Shown: positions 35,201 through 43,300 of the stretch, piece after piece
Numbering within the stretch: position 1 is the stretch's first letter
Layout of the letters: every line of letters starts with the position of its first letter
DNA from: Nematostella vectensis
Lineage: Eukaryota > Cnidaria > Anthozoa > Actiniaria > Edwardsiidae
Assembly (NCBI RefSeq): GCF_932526225.1
Contig: NC_064038.1
Coordinates: forward strand, 7,687,070 to 7,751,069
Length of the DNA stretch: 64,000 bases
Direction of reading: 5' to 3'
Notes under the pieces: model-generated
Database searches by the model: none
What the model was told of the DNA's origin: nothing
Seen by the model: only the letters and a program-made list of their open reading frames with translations
Position numbers and translations under genes: made by a program

Positions 35201-38200
35201 GAAACACGGTAGGTATTACGTCATATCAGTAGATCCCACCTAAACACGGTAGGTATTACGTCATATTAGAACATCCCACCTAAACACGGTAGGTATTACG
35301 TCATGTCAGAACATCCCACCTAAACACGGTAGGTATTACGTCATGTCAGAGCATCCCACCTAAACACGGTAGGTATTACGTCATGTCAGAACATCCCATC
35401 TAAACACGGTAGGTATTACGTCATGTCAGAACATCCCACCTAAACACGGTAGGTATTACGTCATATCAGTAGATCCCACCTAAACACGGTAGGTATTACG
35501 TCATGTAAGAACATCCCACCTAAACACGTAGGTATTACTTTATGTCAGAACATCCCACCTAAACACGGTAGGTATTACGTCATGTCAGAACATCCCACCT
35601 AAACACGGTAGGTATTACGTCATATCAGAACATCCCACCTGAACGCGGTAGGTATTACGTCATGTCAGAACATCCCACCGAAACACGGTAGGTATTACGT
35701 CATGTCAAAACATCCCACCGAAACACGGTAGGTATTATGTCATGTCAGAACATCCCACCGAAACACGGTAGGTATTACGTCATATCAGAACATCCCACCT
35801 GAACGCGGTAGGTATTACGTTATGTCAAAACATCCCACCGAAACACGGTAGGTATTACGTCATGTCAAAACATCCCACCGAAACACGGTAGGTATTATGT
35901 CATGTCAGAACATCCCACCGAAACACGGTAGGTATTACGTCATATCAGTAGATCCCACCTAAACACGGTAGGTATTACGTCATATTAGAACATCCCACCT
36001 AAACACGGTAGGTATTACGTCATGTCAGAACATCCCACCTAAACACGGTAGGTATTACGTCATGTCAGAGCATCCCACCTAAACACGGTAGGTATTACGT
36101 CATGTCAGAACATCCCATCTAAACACGGTAGGTATTACGTCATGTCAGAACATCCCACCTAAACACGGTAGGTATTACGTCATATCAGTAGATCCCACCT
36201 AAACACGGTAGGTATTACGTCATGTAAGAACATCCCACCTAAACACGTAGGTATTACTTTATGTCAGAACATCCCACCTAAACACGGTAGGTATTACGTC
36301 ATGTCAGAACATCCCACCTAAACACGGTAGGTATTACGTCATGTCAGTAATACATCCCACCTAAACACGGTAGGTATTACATCATGTCAGAACATCCCAC
36401 CTAAACACGGTAGGTATTACGTCATATCAGTAGATCCCACCTAAACACGGTAGGTATTACGTCATATTAGTAGATCCCACCTAAACACGGTAGGTATTAC
36501 GTCATGTCAGAACATCCCACCTAAACACGGTAGGTATTACGTCATGTCAGAACATCCCACCTAAACACGGTAGGTATTACGTCATGTCAAAACATCCCAC
36601 CTAAACACGGTAGGTATTACGTCATATCAGTAGATCCCACCTAAACACGGTAGGTATTGCGTCATGTCAGAACATCCCACCTAAACACGGTAGGTGTTAC
36701 GTCATGTCAGAACATCCCACCTAAACACGGTAGGTATTACGTCATATCAGTAGATCCCACCTAAACGCGGTTGGTATTACGTCATGTTAGAACATCCCAC
36801 CGAAACACGGTAGGTATTACGTCATGTCATAACATCCCACCGAAACACGGTAGGTATTACGTCATGTCAGAACATCCCACCTAAACACGGTAGGTATTAC
36901 GTCATGCTAGAACATCCCACCTTGACACGGTAGGTATTGCGTCATGTCAGTAATACATCCCACCTAAACACGGTAGGTATTACGTCATATCAGTAGATCC
37001 CACCTAAACACGGTAGGTATTACGTCATATCAGTAGATCCCACCTAAACGCGGTAGGTATTACGTCATGTTAGACCATCCCACCGAAACACGGTAGGTAT
37101 TACGTCATGCCAATAGATCCCACCTAAAAACGGTAGGTATTACACCAAATGCTCATTGAGTCTCAATCTTATGGATCATTATAAATGAATTCTGCAATTC
37201 TCAACTAAAATGCATTTGTTTTTGTTTTGTAGCAGCCCCACCGCCCCCCCAAACCTCTTCAAGCTACGAGAATTTACCTTCCAAAGCAAAAGGTTAATAT
37301 TCTTGTGAAGAAGTGAGCCTGCAGATATTTGTTATTAAATTCCATATTTCGGTAAAAGTTATACTGAGAATCATCCCTGGGGGGAAACGGGTGACTCCCG
37401 CTGGAAAAGTCACATGTTCTCGTAGAGAAAATTAATTTTTACTCTAAGGGATAACAGTGTGTGTGGCCTGCATAGACTTCTACCACTAGAGCATAGCAAA
37501 ATCGCGTGGGTGTGGGCGTGGGATAACTTAATATTATTAAATTAGCATTTATAACAGGCGAATTATAACATAATTATAACTGGATTGTATTCACAGTGTT
37601 GTAAAAAGATATCAAGCACGCCTCTTTCGTAACGAATTTGAAGGGGGTTGCAATTCATTTTTTTATAGGTATCAAAAAATAAAGGCAAAGTTTTGTATTT
37701 TATGGGTCAGGCCTAAGGGAGAGCAGGTTTTCTAGAAGACCCTAAGGAAGAGCAGTTTTTCTTGAAGACCCTAAGGAAGAGAAGGTTTTCTAGAAGATCC
37801 TAAGGGAGAGCAGGTTTTCTAGAAGGCCCTAAGGAAGAGCAGGTTTTCTAGAAGATCCTAAGAAAGAGCAGGTTTTCTAGAAGACCATAGCACTTGGGGC
37901 AAATTTAACACCCTAAGGGAAGTAACCCGGGCGATAATTTGACTTAGTAGGCTGTCGTTGATCAGTACTGTACTCACACAAAAAGAAAGAAGTAACTTCC
38001 CATAACATTCCTAACTCTAGGAATTCTTCGTTGCAGGTACTGCACCTCCCGGTCCACCCCTCCCCCCTCGGGGACAGGGCACCGGGTCAAAAGGCTACGA
38101 AAACGTAGTTGCAAAACCTCTCCGCACCCCCCCACACAGCCCTAGAAGCTACGAGAACATACCCGAAAGAGAGCATGGCAGCAGTTATCAGAATGTCGCG

Positions 38201-39047
38201 CCAATAAACAACCCGATACCCTTACCGGTGCGGGCTCCTAAAAGTGCTGCGACTCCTTACCCTCAGTCGTACCAGAATATTCCACCCAAAGCAGGGCCGA
38301 CACATGGTTACCAGAACCTCCCCCCCAAAGGTGAGATTTTGTCACACGTACCCAGCCTTAAATGCGCATGGTGTTAAACGTGTCCAACCTGTCTTGTCAT
38401 TTGTGTTGGAAACAGGAAGAACTCGTCGCCTTTATTACTTTATAGTCCAGTATAATTCTGCCTTTTTTTAAAAGTACACCGGGTTGTTAAATGAATGCTG
38501 CCCTGTTTGCAAACCTCATAGCGATCACTATGAAAAAACTATCGTTTTTCTACTTCGTTCGGTCAGCTCCCTATTTTGACTGTACACTTTGGGGGTCCGC
38601 TTCAATCACTTCTTCTTTTTTTTTTGGCTTTTTTGACGCCCTAGAACTGAGTCGAGAATCTCGTTTTGCTCTCCGCCATTTTGTAAAAAAAAGGCCCAGA
38701 CCCTAATGCTTTAGAAAATAACAGGTTTCCTGCGCGCTCGCCCAAGGCTCTCTGATAGACCATCTAAAGAAACAACAGCCATTGATTGGTATGGTTGTAT
38801 GATGGTTTCGGTGGTGCAAAGCCTCGTGACAGCAGTGTCGGAAAAAACACACAGCATTCCTCGCCCGGCAATAGTGTGCAGATAATTTTATTTTTTCTCT
38901 TTTATTCTAGTGGCTCCGAGGCGTGTCCAGACGTTCCATTCAGACACCAAACCAGTCGTTAAACAGCGCACTAAACCACCTCTGGTGCGTCGCTCCCTCA
39001 CTCAGGGCGAGGGCGAAATGCAGTCATGGACCGAACAAGGTCATTAA
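8516..39047 (+). CDS. SH2-domain adaptor with eight YxN tyrosine motifs
   Basis: Twelve exons: 8516-8581, 14640-14751, 20725-20882, 23189-23274, 24767-24892, 32104-32179, 33350-33440, 33968-34039, 34854-34928, 37233-37292, 38037-38330 and 38911-39047. All have GT-AG borders and matching phases, giving about 450 aa. Exons 5-7 encode one SH2 domain (about residues 142-235), opening with WYLGQLSRDSA and carrying the phosphotyrosine-binding Arg in GTYLVRDSE. The proline-rich tail holds eight Tyr-x-Asn-hydrophobic sites (YENM, YQNM, YENL, YENV, YENI, YQNV, YQNI, YQNL; about Y256, 280, 299, 328, 346, 358, 386, 399) and a PPLPPR SH3 ligand. pYxN is the known GRB2-SH2 consensus, so the protein probably recruits GRB2-type adaptors after kinase phosphorylation. 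It has no transmembrane segment and no kinase. The layout recalls SH2D2A/HSH2D adaptors, but orthology is not shown. Exon 2 is the least certain. Confidence 0.85.
8582..14639. other. SH2 gene intron 1
   Basis: Six kilobases with no supported exon. It contains a dispersed repeat copy (9780-9930), poly-C and poly-G tracts near 12950 and 13630, and short AT-rich stretches. Confidence 0.6.
9780..9930 (+). repeat. Dispersed repeat, family B
   Basis: The string AAAGGGACTTTCAAGGCATT followed by TTCTCCTGTATT recurs in reverse orientation at 45665-45800. A partial relative (AAAGGCATTTTCTGTATTTT, then TTTTTGGCTGCTG) lies at 52445-52550. Non-coding. Confidence 0.6.
14975..15008. repeat. Perfect 15-bp hairpin
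   Basis: The arms 14975-14989 and 14994-15008 (GCAAGAGACCATGAT and its complement) enclose a 4-nt loop. The flanking CATATG boxes extend the pairing with one missing base. Confidence 0.8.
15143..15209 (+). tRNA. tRNA-Thr(TGT)-like pseudogene or SINE head
   Basis: The segment has an A-box-like GGCCCAGTGGTTAG, an anticodon-arm-like CTTGTAAG loop (TGT) with TTTG/CAAG pairing, and a B-box GGTTCAATCCC with a T-arm. The acceptor stem does not pair and a T-rich tract follows, so it is more likely a tRNA-derived SINE head or pseudogene than a working tRNA. Confidence 0.45.
15402..16412. mobile_element. Non-autonomous DNA transposon with TTAA ends
   Basis: The left end TTAACACATTGACCCCT and the complement of the right end (TTAACCCATTGACTCCT) form a roughly 17-bp terminal inverted repeat about 1 kb apart, each edge starting with TTAA. 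TTAA target duplications are typical of piggyBac and Kolobok elements. The interior has no transposase frame. Confidence 0.6.
16878..17012. mobile_element. Hairpin MITE, about 135 bp
   Basis: TTAGATAATGGACGCGAGTG near 16887 is matched in reverse by CGAGCGGACATTATCTAAC near 16987, with further pairing inward (TTCTATG / CATAGAA, TAGGGCA / TGCCCTA). A near-complete foldback with no coding frame. Confidence 0.7.
17695..17830. mobile_element. Foldback MITE, about 135 bp
   Basis: GTAGTGAGTAATATATTAG at the left pairs imperfectly with CTAATTACTAACTAC at the right, and TATTTCC pairs with GGAATA further in. TCCTAAGTTGCAACT occurs as a direct repeat in the centre. It sits 2 bp after the GTTTG following the candidate exon at 17646-17692. 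Confidence 0.6.
17995..20680. mobile_element. Long-terminal-inverted-repeat element (about 0.57-kb arms)
   Basis: The left arm 17995-18580 and right arm 20110-20680 are inverted copies of each other. Shared landmarks include TCCAGTCAATCT at the outer ends, CTCTCAGCGGATTTTGAACA, CATACTAAAAGTCCC, two copies of CCACAGGGTACCCGCG per arm, and TTTTCTCCACAAATGTATTT. Outer ends read TA-GT..CCAGTCAATC, consistent with a TA target site. No transposase was found. The interior is occupied by a decayed LINE. Confidence 0.85.
19000..20110 (-). pseudogene. Decayed LINE reverse transcriptase fragment
   Basis: Read on the minus strand, several frames give reverse-transcriptase landmarks in the right order: TSGVPQGSLIAPLLF near 20060, then IYSDDTKLNRR (the catalytic YxDD block), INIEKDLGGTISS, a KAIRMLGLLKR stretch, an LDLLPLVYD stretch and a C-terminal FNRIVKP. 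Frameshifts and stops separate these blocks, so it is dead. The 3' end (AATAAAGC near 19010) resembles the tail at 54110-54290. A CR1/L2-type non-LTR element is the best guess. Confidence 0.8.
20847..22874 (+). repeat. 75-bp satellite made of an exon end plus its splice donor
   Basis: There are 27 tandem copies of a 75-bp unit. The first copy includes the last 36 nt of SH2-gene exon 3 (coding ...GAMYPIQQQN). Every copy repeats this exon end, then the donor AAT|GTAAGT, then 35-40 nt of intron. Copies are almost identical; a few carry CACCCTG or extra or missing C variants. Both strands stay open across many copies because 75 is divisible by three, which produces several large artificial frames. 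Confidence 0.95.
22875..23188. other. End of SH2 gene intron 3
   Basis: Unique AT-rich sequence between the 75-bp array and exon 4. A GTTTTGCAG acceptor closes it at 23188. Nothing else seen. Confidence 0.6.
23540..24635. repeat. Degenerate ~42-bp minisatellite
   Basis: About 25 copies built on ACACACATCGTCATG, an AATATRTGTACAACATCTTCC block and variable ATACATATATATAC inserts. It lies in SH2-gene intron 4, just upstream of the first SH2-domain exon. Open frames across it are artefacts. Confidence 0.9.
25309..26292 (-). CDS. Atypical class A (rhodopsin-like) GPCR, intronless
   Basis: A single-exon gene of 327 aa with seven hydrophobic segments, nested on the opposite strand in SH2-gene intron 5. 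The N-terminus has two N-glycosylation sites (N7, N15). Class A marks present are D72 (2.50, in LCAADLA), the disulfide pair C100 and C174, and W103. Several hallmark positions differ: GN of TM1 is G-D44, DRY is E124-K125-Y126, CWxP is C259-M-I-P262, and NPxxY is N296-W-A-I-Y300. Losing Arg 3.50 and Trp 6.48 together suggests altered or weak coupling, or a receptor tuned differently from amine receptors. The ligand is unknown. There is no frame break, so the gene looks intact. The start is the first of two in-frame ATGs (26292 and 26280). Confidence 0.9.
   Translation of the reverse strand: MNENMENTTSGGKGNSTEEYSQRLFQIFGIIFIVAVILTTLIGDILVFISFARNSSLRRPRYFLYINLCAADLAIATLVYPLETVYLGYFPYWPLGRLSCKLWQLLFVVTGTTQVYTIAAASLEKYLAIKDALRHEAFYTANKAITVVVSTWILGLITGGVFYYFSVIPEEKKCTQLNVSSGIYGLLSLLLCLIIPLLLLIYSYLSLFFVARKHSRRIRADIANISRSSQENPESNDICSLNGKARKTVTLLVSTFAVCMIPFLVFQIYDTFTMSPTNHQWFSITKWVSHINSAVNWAIYCYSNREWKVALIQLLPFLGSERPDRGP
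26362..26422 (-). pseudogene. Fragment of GPCR TM6 region
   Basis: About 55 bp (GGTATCATGCAGACAGCAAG..., ...TTTTGCGGGCTTTT) match 25509-25563, inside the GPCR TM6 coding region, in the same orientation with about five mismatches. It is too short to be functional and probably remains from a second receptor copy. Confidence 0.75.
26770..26950. repeat. Short internal repeat cluster (GGATAACTTTTAT)
   Basis: Several copies of a GGATAA..TTTAT motif and two copies of GGCTTTGTGCAAC within 180 bp. It resembles a decayed foldback element. Ends not defined. Confidence 0.45.
27105..27300. mobile_element. TTAA-flanked MITE, about 190 bp
   Basis: GGTTCTCACTAGGACGTAAG near 27129 is inverted as CTTACGTCCAAGTGAGAACC near 27272, and both ends abut TTAA (CCTTAAAGG, AACCTTAAAC). 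GCGCTT/AAGCGC motifs recur inside. No coding capacity. Confidence 0.75.
27305..27790 (+). mobile_element. MITE family D, copy 1
   Basis: About 480 bp with inverted ends (CCTGGTCCAAGTCGTCATTC at left, GAATGACTACTCGGACCAGG at right) and an inner inverted AGCAGAGCTCC pair. It matches 51940-52425 over most of its length in opposite orientation. Non-coding and non-autonomous. Confidence 0.8.
27874..27915 (-). ncRNA. Degenerate hammerhead ribozyme of the Penelope element
   Basis: Read on the minus strand: stem I TCTGCC/GGCAGA, core CTGAAGA where CTGATGA is expected, stem II GTCTT/AAGAC with an ATTA loop, then GAAA and an AATTT junction. The core U-to-A change and the lack of a good stem III predict little or no activity. 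Penelope-like elements are known to carry hammerheads in their terminal repeats. Confidence 0.65.
28444..28502. repeat. Perfect 21-bp-arm hairpin in the Penelope fragment
   Basis: The arms 28444-28464 and 28482-28502 are exact complements (CCTGTCTTAAGAAAGTTACA plus C) with a 17-nt loop. It looks like a rearrangement joint within the decayed element. Confidence 0.85.
29280..29665. repeat. T/G-rich simple repeat
   Basis: Irregular repeats of TTTTGTTTTGTGGTGTTTC and close variants, about 385 bp. The large open frames in it (Phe-rich on plus, Lys/Asn/Thr-rich on minus) are compositional artefacts. Confidence 0.9.
29734..30755 (-). CDS. Secreted PAN/apple-domain protein
   Basis: Two exons on the minus strand: 30755-30686 encodes a signal peptide (MSSETTIVLLLLWMVQTTDS) and 30086-29734 encodes the body, joined in phase 1 with good GT-AG borders, about 140 aa. 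The second exon has the spacing typical of PAN/apple modules in cnidarian extracellular proteins: EMQCADYCLRHEECVAYNYQ, then RLCEIMDEIETY and GFAFRM. PAN domains bind proteins or carbohydrates. The role here is unknown. The tail after FRM reads into low-complexity DNA, and a GTAAAG donor sits at that point, so the real gene may splice onward to another exon. It is nested within SH2-gene intron 5 on the opposite strand. Confidence 0.75.
30370..30660. repeat. Dispersed repeat, family C, copy 1
   Basis: Contains TTTTTTAAGAACACCCAGCC, TCCATTGGGT and TTAAGAACGGCC blocks that recur in the same order at 49150-49475. A probable non-autonomous DNA element with AT-rich filler. Confidence 0.6.
31780..31915 (+). 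repeat. Dispersed repeat, family A, copy 2
   Basis: Shares TGTGCCCCCCCAATATTTTC, AACCAGTAAGGACGTGGCTG and ATGTTTCTGTATTGTGCCCC blocks with the copies near 4.9 and 53.9 kb. Confidence 0.6.
32184..32246. repeat. (TA)n microsatellite beside a splice donor
   Basis: An uninterrupted TA run of about 60 bp beginning within 5 bp of the exon 6 donor (GAG|GTAAGTATATA) of the SH2 gene. Confidence 0.97.
32298..32402 (-). mobile_element. Penelope terminal remnant carrying a hammerhead
   Basis: The 17-nt inverted arms (ATATATCTTGGTTTGTA at 32298-32314 and its complement at 32386-32402) enclose the hammerhead at 32343-32385. No protein-coding part of the element remains nearby. Confidence 0.65.
32343..32385 (-). 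ncRNA. Type I hammerhead ribozyme
   Basis: All core elements are present on the minus strand: stem I ATCTC/GAGAT (32381-32385 with 32343-32347), CTGATGA (32374-32380), stem II GTGG/CCAC closed by a GCAA tetraloop (32362-32373), GAAA (32358-32361), a 3-bp stem III with a GGCT loop, and the cleavage triplet GTA (32350-32348). Type I hammerheads with very short stem III are the form carried by Penelope-like retroelements. Self-cleavage is predicted but unproved. It lies in SH2-gene intron 6 and is antisense to that transcript. Confidence 0.85.
32403..33349. other. SH2 gene intron 6, remainder
   Basis: AT-rich with a short (AGAT)n run near 32661 and a GTAGTAGTAG patch near 33105. No exon seen until the acceptor at 33349. 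Confidence 0.6.
33441..33967. other. SH2 gene intron 7
   Basis: Contains short irregular repeats of CTATTACAGA at 33470-33520 and a ribbon of C-rich sequence near 33700. No exon or gene was recognised. Confidence 0.55.
34040..34853. other. SH2 gene intron 8
   Basis: Unique AT-rich sequence apart from two copies of a short TCTGTTTCTATAGG-like motif near 34280-34385. Nothing else seen. Confidence 0.55.
34906..37145 (+). repeat. 40-bp satellite made of an exon end plus its splice donor
   Basis: About 56 tandem copies. The first overlaps the last 23 nt of SH2-gene exon 9 (coding QNMPPKH). Each unit repeats TCAGAACATCCCACCTAAAC followed by ACG|GTAGGTATTACGTCATG, so each contains the GTAGGT donor. 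Variant bases (AGTAGATCC, GAACGCGG, TTATGTC, a one-base deletion in CACGTAGG) mark a nested higher-order repeat of 719 bp. Confidence 0.95.
37700..37895. repeat. ~29-bp minisatellite
   Basis: Six or so copies of AGAGCAGGTTTTCTAGAAGA followed by CCCTAAGG, in SH2-gene intron 10. Confidence 0.9.
38331..38910. other. SH2 gene intron 11
   Basis: No repeat or gene recognised. It ends at a TTTTATTCTAG acceptor before the terminal coding exon. Confidence 0.5.
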
Positions 39048-39132
39048 AACAGGAAGACCACATACTTCTAGCATATAGTTTTTTTTATTCAGCGAGAATT
39101 GTTTTATAATACACACGCATAAGTAAGAATAG

Positions 39133-39138
39133 AATAAA
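39133..39138 (+). terminator. Candidate polyadenylation signal, SH2 gene
   Basis: AATAAA 86 nt after the stop codon at 39047, in an AT-rich 3' flank. This is the first such hexamer downstream. Confidence 0.6.
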
Positions 39139-39619
39139 GCTAGCATTTCAATTGTAGAAAAGTCGTGCATGAATAAGGATAATATTATTAAAAATATTTT
39201 CTAGGGCTTCTAGGTGAAGTGATAAAGTCAGTGTTGCCCATAGGTCAGGGCACGTGACTAGATACCTTCGTTAAAGTCGGTAGATTCGACGGTAGATCGG
39301 TCAGTAGTCGATAGATCCGTCGTTAGATCGGTCGGTAGTCGGTAGATCCGATCGACTGTGCTGTTTTAGTTGTAGGATGAATCGAAATTCGCTGTAAATC
39401 AGCCGGATTTACTACTGAGGTGAAAACTATATATGGGCTTTAAGACATGATAACCTGAATAATGAGAACTTACAATATTTTTCGAAGATGCATTGTAAAA
39501 TATGAATAAAATTTTATGGCACTAAAACGCGATATAAAGGTTAATTAACGCTTATTTTAGAGATTTATTAAAAAATATACATTTTCGTGCTGAAAATATT
39601 TTATCACGACGTGCTTGGT

Positions 39620-39872
39620 ATTGTAACCATGGCACTAAGGGTATTGTAACCATGGCAATAAGGGTATTGTAACCATGGCACTAAGGATCTTGTAACCATG
39701 GCACTAAGGGTCTTGTAACCATGGCACTAAGGGTCTTGTAACCATGGCACTAAGGGTCTTGTAACCATGGCACTAAGGGTCTTGTAACCATGGCACTAAG
39801 GATCTTGTAACCATGGCACTAAGGGTATTGTAACCATGGCACTAAGGGTCTTGTAACCATGGCACTAAGGGT
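39620..39872. repeat. 23-bp minisatellite
   Basis: About eleven copies of TTGTAACCATGGCACTAAGG plus GTC or GTA. The NcoI-like CCATGG is conserved throughout. Confidence 0.93.
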
Positions 39873-40382
39873 CTTAGGTTTTTTGTTAGAAACAGATGCA
39901 TGGTCACCCAAATAGTGAGGTGGCGGACATCTTTGTTTTTGAAGGCCAATAATTATACCAACGACCACACCTCAAATTCCATTTTGTCTTCATTTTTTCA
40001 CGAAAAAGCTGTAATTTAGACTTCTAGAAAAAAATATTTCTACGTTTTTTCTTCTGTTTTTGTTCTTGTTTTATGTTCTTTTTTTTAGAAAAAGCTTACT
40101 GGTGGAAAAATGTCACAAAATAAAGCTATTTACTTACAAAAGTTTCTACTTATGACTGTACATTACACTCGTTCTCAGTCACACGTGCACTTTGTGTTCA
40201 GGGCCCTATGTCCACTGATTTGCATTTTCATTGTATTTACTGGCTTGTTTTATAGAAATCGGGAAGTTAAGTACCATTACCTTTATTATAATGGTGAGGC
40301 CCCGTAGTTAAGCTTTGACAATGATTTAAGTATTATATTAAAAATCTTCTGGTCTAGAGATCGATAGAGAAAAGAAAAGCAG

Positions 40383-43300
40383 TCAGGCTATCCAGCACTG
40401 CAATGCATTGTGAGCCGCGTCATTGCGCGCACACTCTTTTGTCAAGCCTTCTCCACTACACACAATGACGGGGTCGCTGTGTACTCGAACAAAGCACATA
40501 TGGTTGTTGCTTATGACTCCCCTTTCCCGTAAATATTTCCATTCCAGATTCATGCCCCTTGAAATGGTCTTTCTTTGCAGCTTCGCAAGGTCGTTTTGCG
40601 TTGCCTCGTCCTGTCCAGATCTGTAGGATTGACGTGTTGGAGAATGGACAGATCCTGGACTAGAGGACCTATTGCTAGAGGTCAACCTAGTGCTCAACCT
40701 TGCGGTACACCCTGGGCTGTCTCCACTCTAGAAAAAGGGAAAGCCTCCATATAATAAGTTTGCACGGTGATAATAAATATGTTTCAAACTAAGAGACCAT
40801 GGTCTCTTGTTCAAAGCTTTTCTTCATAGAATCTTGCGACTTGCACTTATGCCTAGTGTACACTAGTGACATAACGGCATAACAACACAGGCGCCGCACT
40901 CTTTTATGTCCGACATAACGACATGGACATAATGACAAACGAAAAAAAATTTTTTTTTTCTCTTACGTCGTTATGTTCATGTCTTCCTGGGAAGCCTGTA
41001 AAAAACTGGTATGTTACCCTTCGTAGGCCATTGCCTTGGTTTGACTGCAAAAAAATGACCTTACCGTACTAGAAGTTATAAGTTTCATCATATTTTTCGC
41101 CGCTAGTTGCTTTGCTGTTTTCTTGTTGCCATAAATACCTTGACTCGTCCATTCCTTCACCTGAAATAATATAATGCGGTATACTCAATGTTTGGGTTAC
41201 CTGTGTAGCGGAAGGACTGGAAACGAGCCGCGGAAATTTCGAATCGTTCCTCGTCCGTTTATGACCTTTGTGTGAAGTTATAACAATTCTAGATTTATCA
41301 CTTTTTATTAACAGACGTCATTATCAAATTAGCAGAGTTATGCCTCAAAAGACAAGGAAAGCCTTTTTTTGTGGACTACCTGGGCTTGGAAGGCTTTTTA
41401 AAAAGCGATCATCGAAAACCAAAAGAATAGCACGCTCACCATTAACAACTAGCCCTTCATACGAGAAGACCACTATTAGAAAAGAATCTCCAAGAAAAAC
41501 ACCAGTAAAACGAAATCATGAAAGCTGCAATGATCTCAGTTTTGCTTCTGTGTCAGAGGAAGGATCTCCAGCAAAGAAAATCCACTTTGAAAGAGAGGAT
41601 CCGAACCCGGGAGATCAAATCTCTACATCGCCACCGGTGGCTGAACGGAGCGATTCGAAAGGTGTGCTTAGCCCTAAACTGAACCAAGAGGCAGTAGAAA
41701 ACATCGAAAACATAGAGCCCAAAGTCATGCTTAGCTTTTCTTGTGATAACCTGGGATGTTTGGAAATTTCTGGCTGCCAAGAAATCTGTTTGGAAGAGTC
41801 AGCAATGGAACAAGGATTTTTCAGGGAAAGCTTTGTAGAGGAAAGTGTTGCGAATGCGATCGAAGAGGAAGTTGTTGTTGAGTTTAATCCGGCACCAGTG
41901 GCAATGGAAGTCGAAGAAACTCGGCCAACCTCATTAGGCGAACTTGAGGCAGCTTCTGCCGTTACAAAACATAAATCGCCTATTCGAAGCCCTCAAGAAC
42001 CTAGTACTCTCATTCCAAGTCGTACAATCGAACCAGAGCCATCTATTGTAGAAGAAACAAAAGAACTGCCAGTTCTGAATGAAGTCAATACCACAGTCAC
42101 AGATAATGAAAACTGTGTATCTAAAACTGAAGAAAAATCTGAACCCAGTATAGCTCCTGTACCAATCATTTCAAGGAAAGAGCCAGACTTCCAAACCCCA
42201 TTGAAAACAGATCCGGTGTTCAAACAGCCAATACCACCTAAATCGTCCAGAAAGACACCAAATCCGCTAAAATATATGTTACGGTCAAAGTCTGTCTCGA
42301 CGCCAAATAAACAGAAGCACATAGAATGTAAACCTGTAAGTAAACTTGTAATGAACACTCCTAACCCCAATAGACAAAGACCAGAATCAATACTGGACGG
42401 GCATAGTTACCGGTGGGTGCAATTTCAGAGTGTGCTTGGAGCTTTGGAGTGTATACACTCCTCTTGCAAGAGCCGATTTCTGACGGCATGTGATGAGCAT
42501 GAATTGAGGTATGGTAAAAGCTCTGTGGTTAGAATTGAGTGTAACATCTGCAAAAAAGATGTCTTTGTACAGACCCTACTGAATGAGACTCCACAAAAAG
42601 CACACAAGTTGCGCTCAAAGTCCATCTCAACACCTTGTAAGAAAAAGCAGGAAGAGAGTAACAGGGGGAGGGTGGGAACTGTGAGTGTGGCATCCCACCA
42701 GCAGATTGGAATATCTGCACTTGATTGCTCAGTGTATAAGTGGGTTGAGCTGAGAAGTGTGGTAAATGCAATAGAGTCATTGCATTTCTGCAAGAATGGA
42801 TTTACAATGGCGTGCAATGAAAAGGCATTGCAGCATGGAAAGATTTCACTGATCCAGATAAAATGTAGCATTTGTAAAGAAAATGTGGCCATACAAACTT
42901 ATGGGGAAGACACACGTTAATATGATGTTAATACAATCATATGAATCAGAAGATCTTGTGGAACTTACAGAAGCTCAAAGAGTATAAAGATGTTTAATTC
43001 CATTTGGATAATTAGGTACTATCAGAAACCTATAAGTGATTCAAAACATGTAACTGAAATTTTTTTTATATATTTGTGCCATCCTGTGAACTATTTGTTT
43101 AAGTCCTTTTGGATAATTAGGTACTATCAGAAACCTATAAGTGAGTTAAAACATGGAACTGACACTTTTTTTCTTACATTTGTGCCATCCTGTGAACTAT
43201 TCGCTTCATATTGGTACACTTACAAAGAGACCAGTCACGCATAGATCTCTATAATTTTTCAAGTATAAGTGTGGCTACTGGCACTACAAGAAAAATAATT

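Larger units (their letters stand above)
39048..40382. other. 3' intergenic region between convergent genes
   Basis: Lies between the stop codons of the SH2 gene (+) and the dsRBD gene (-). It holds a likely polyadenylation signal (39133), a GTCGGTAGAT-type short repeat at 39275-39350, and a 23-bp minisatellite at 39620-39872. Confidence 0.7.

Noticed and set aside
34906-37145. CRISPR-like appearance of regular 40-bp repeats
   Set aside because: There are no unique spacers; units are directly tandem and derived from an exon-intron border in an animal gene.
41268-41339. Upstream extension of the nested 526-aa protein
   Set aside because: It would need a TTG start; the ATG at 41340 is the natural start.
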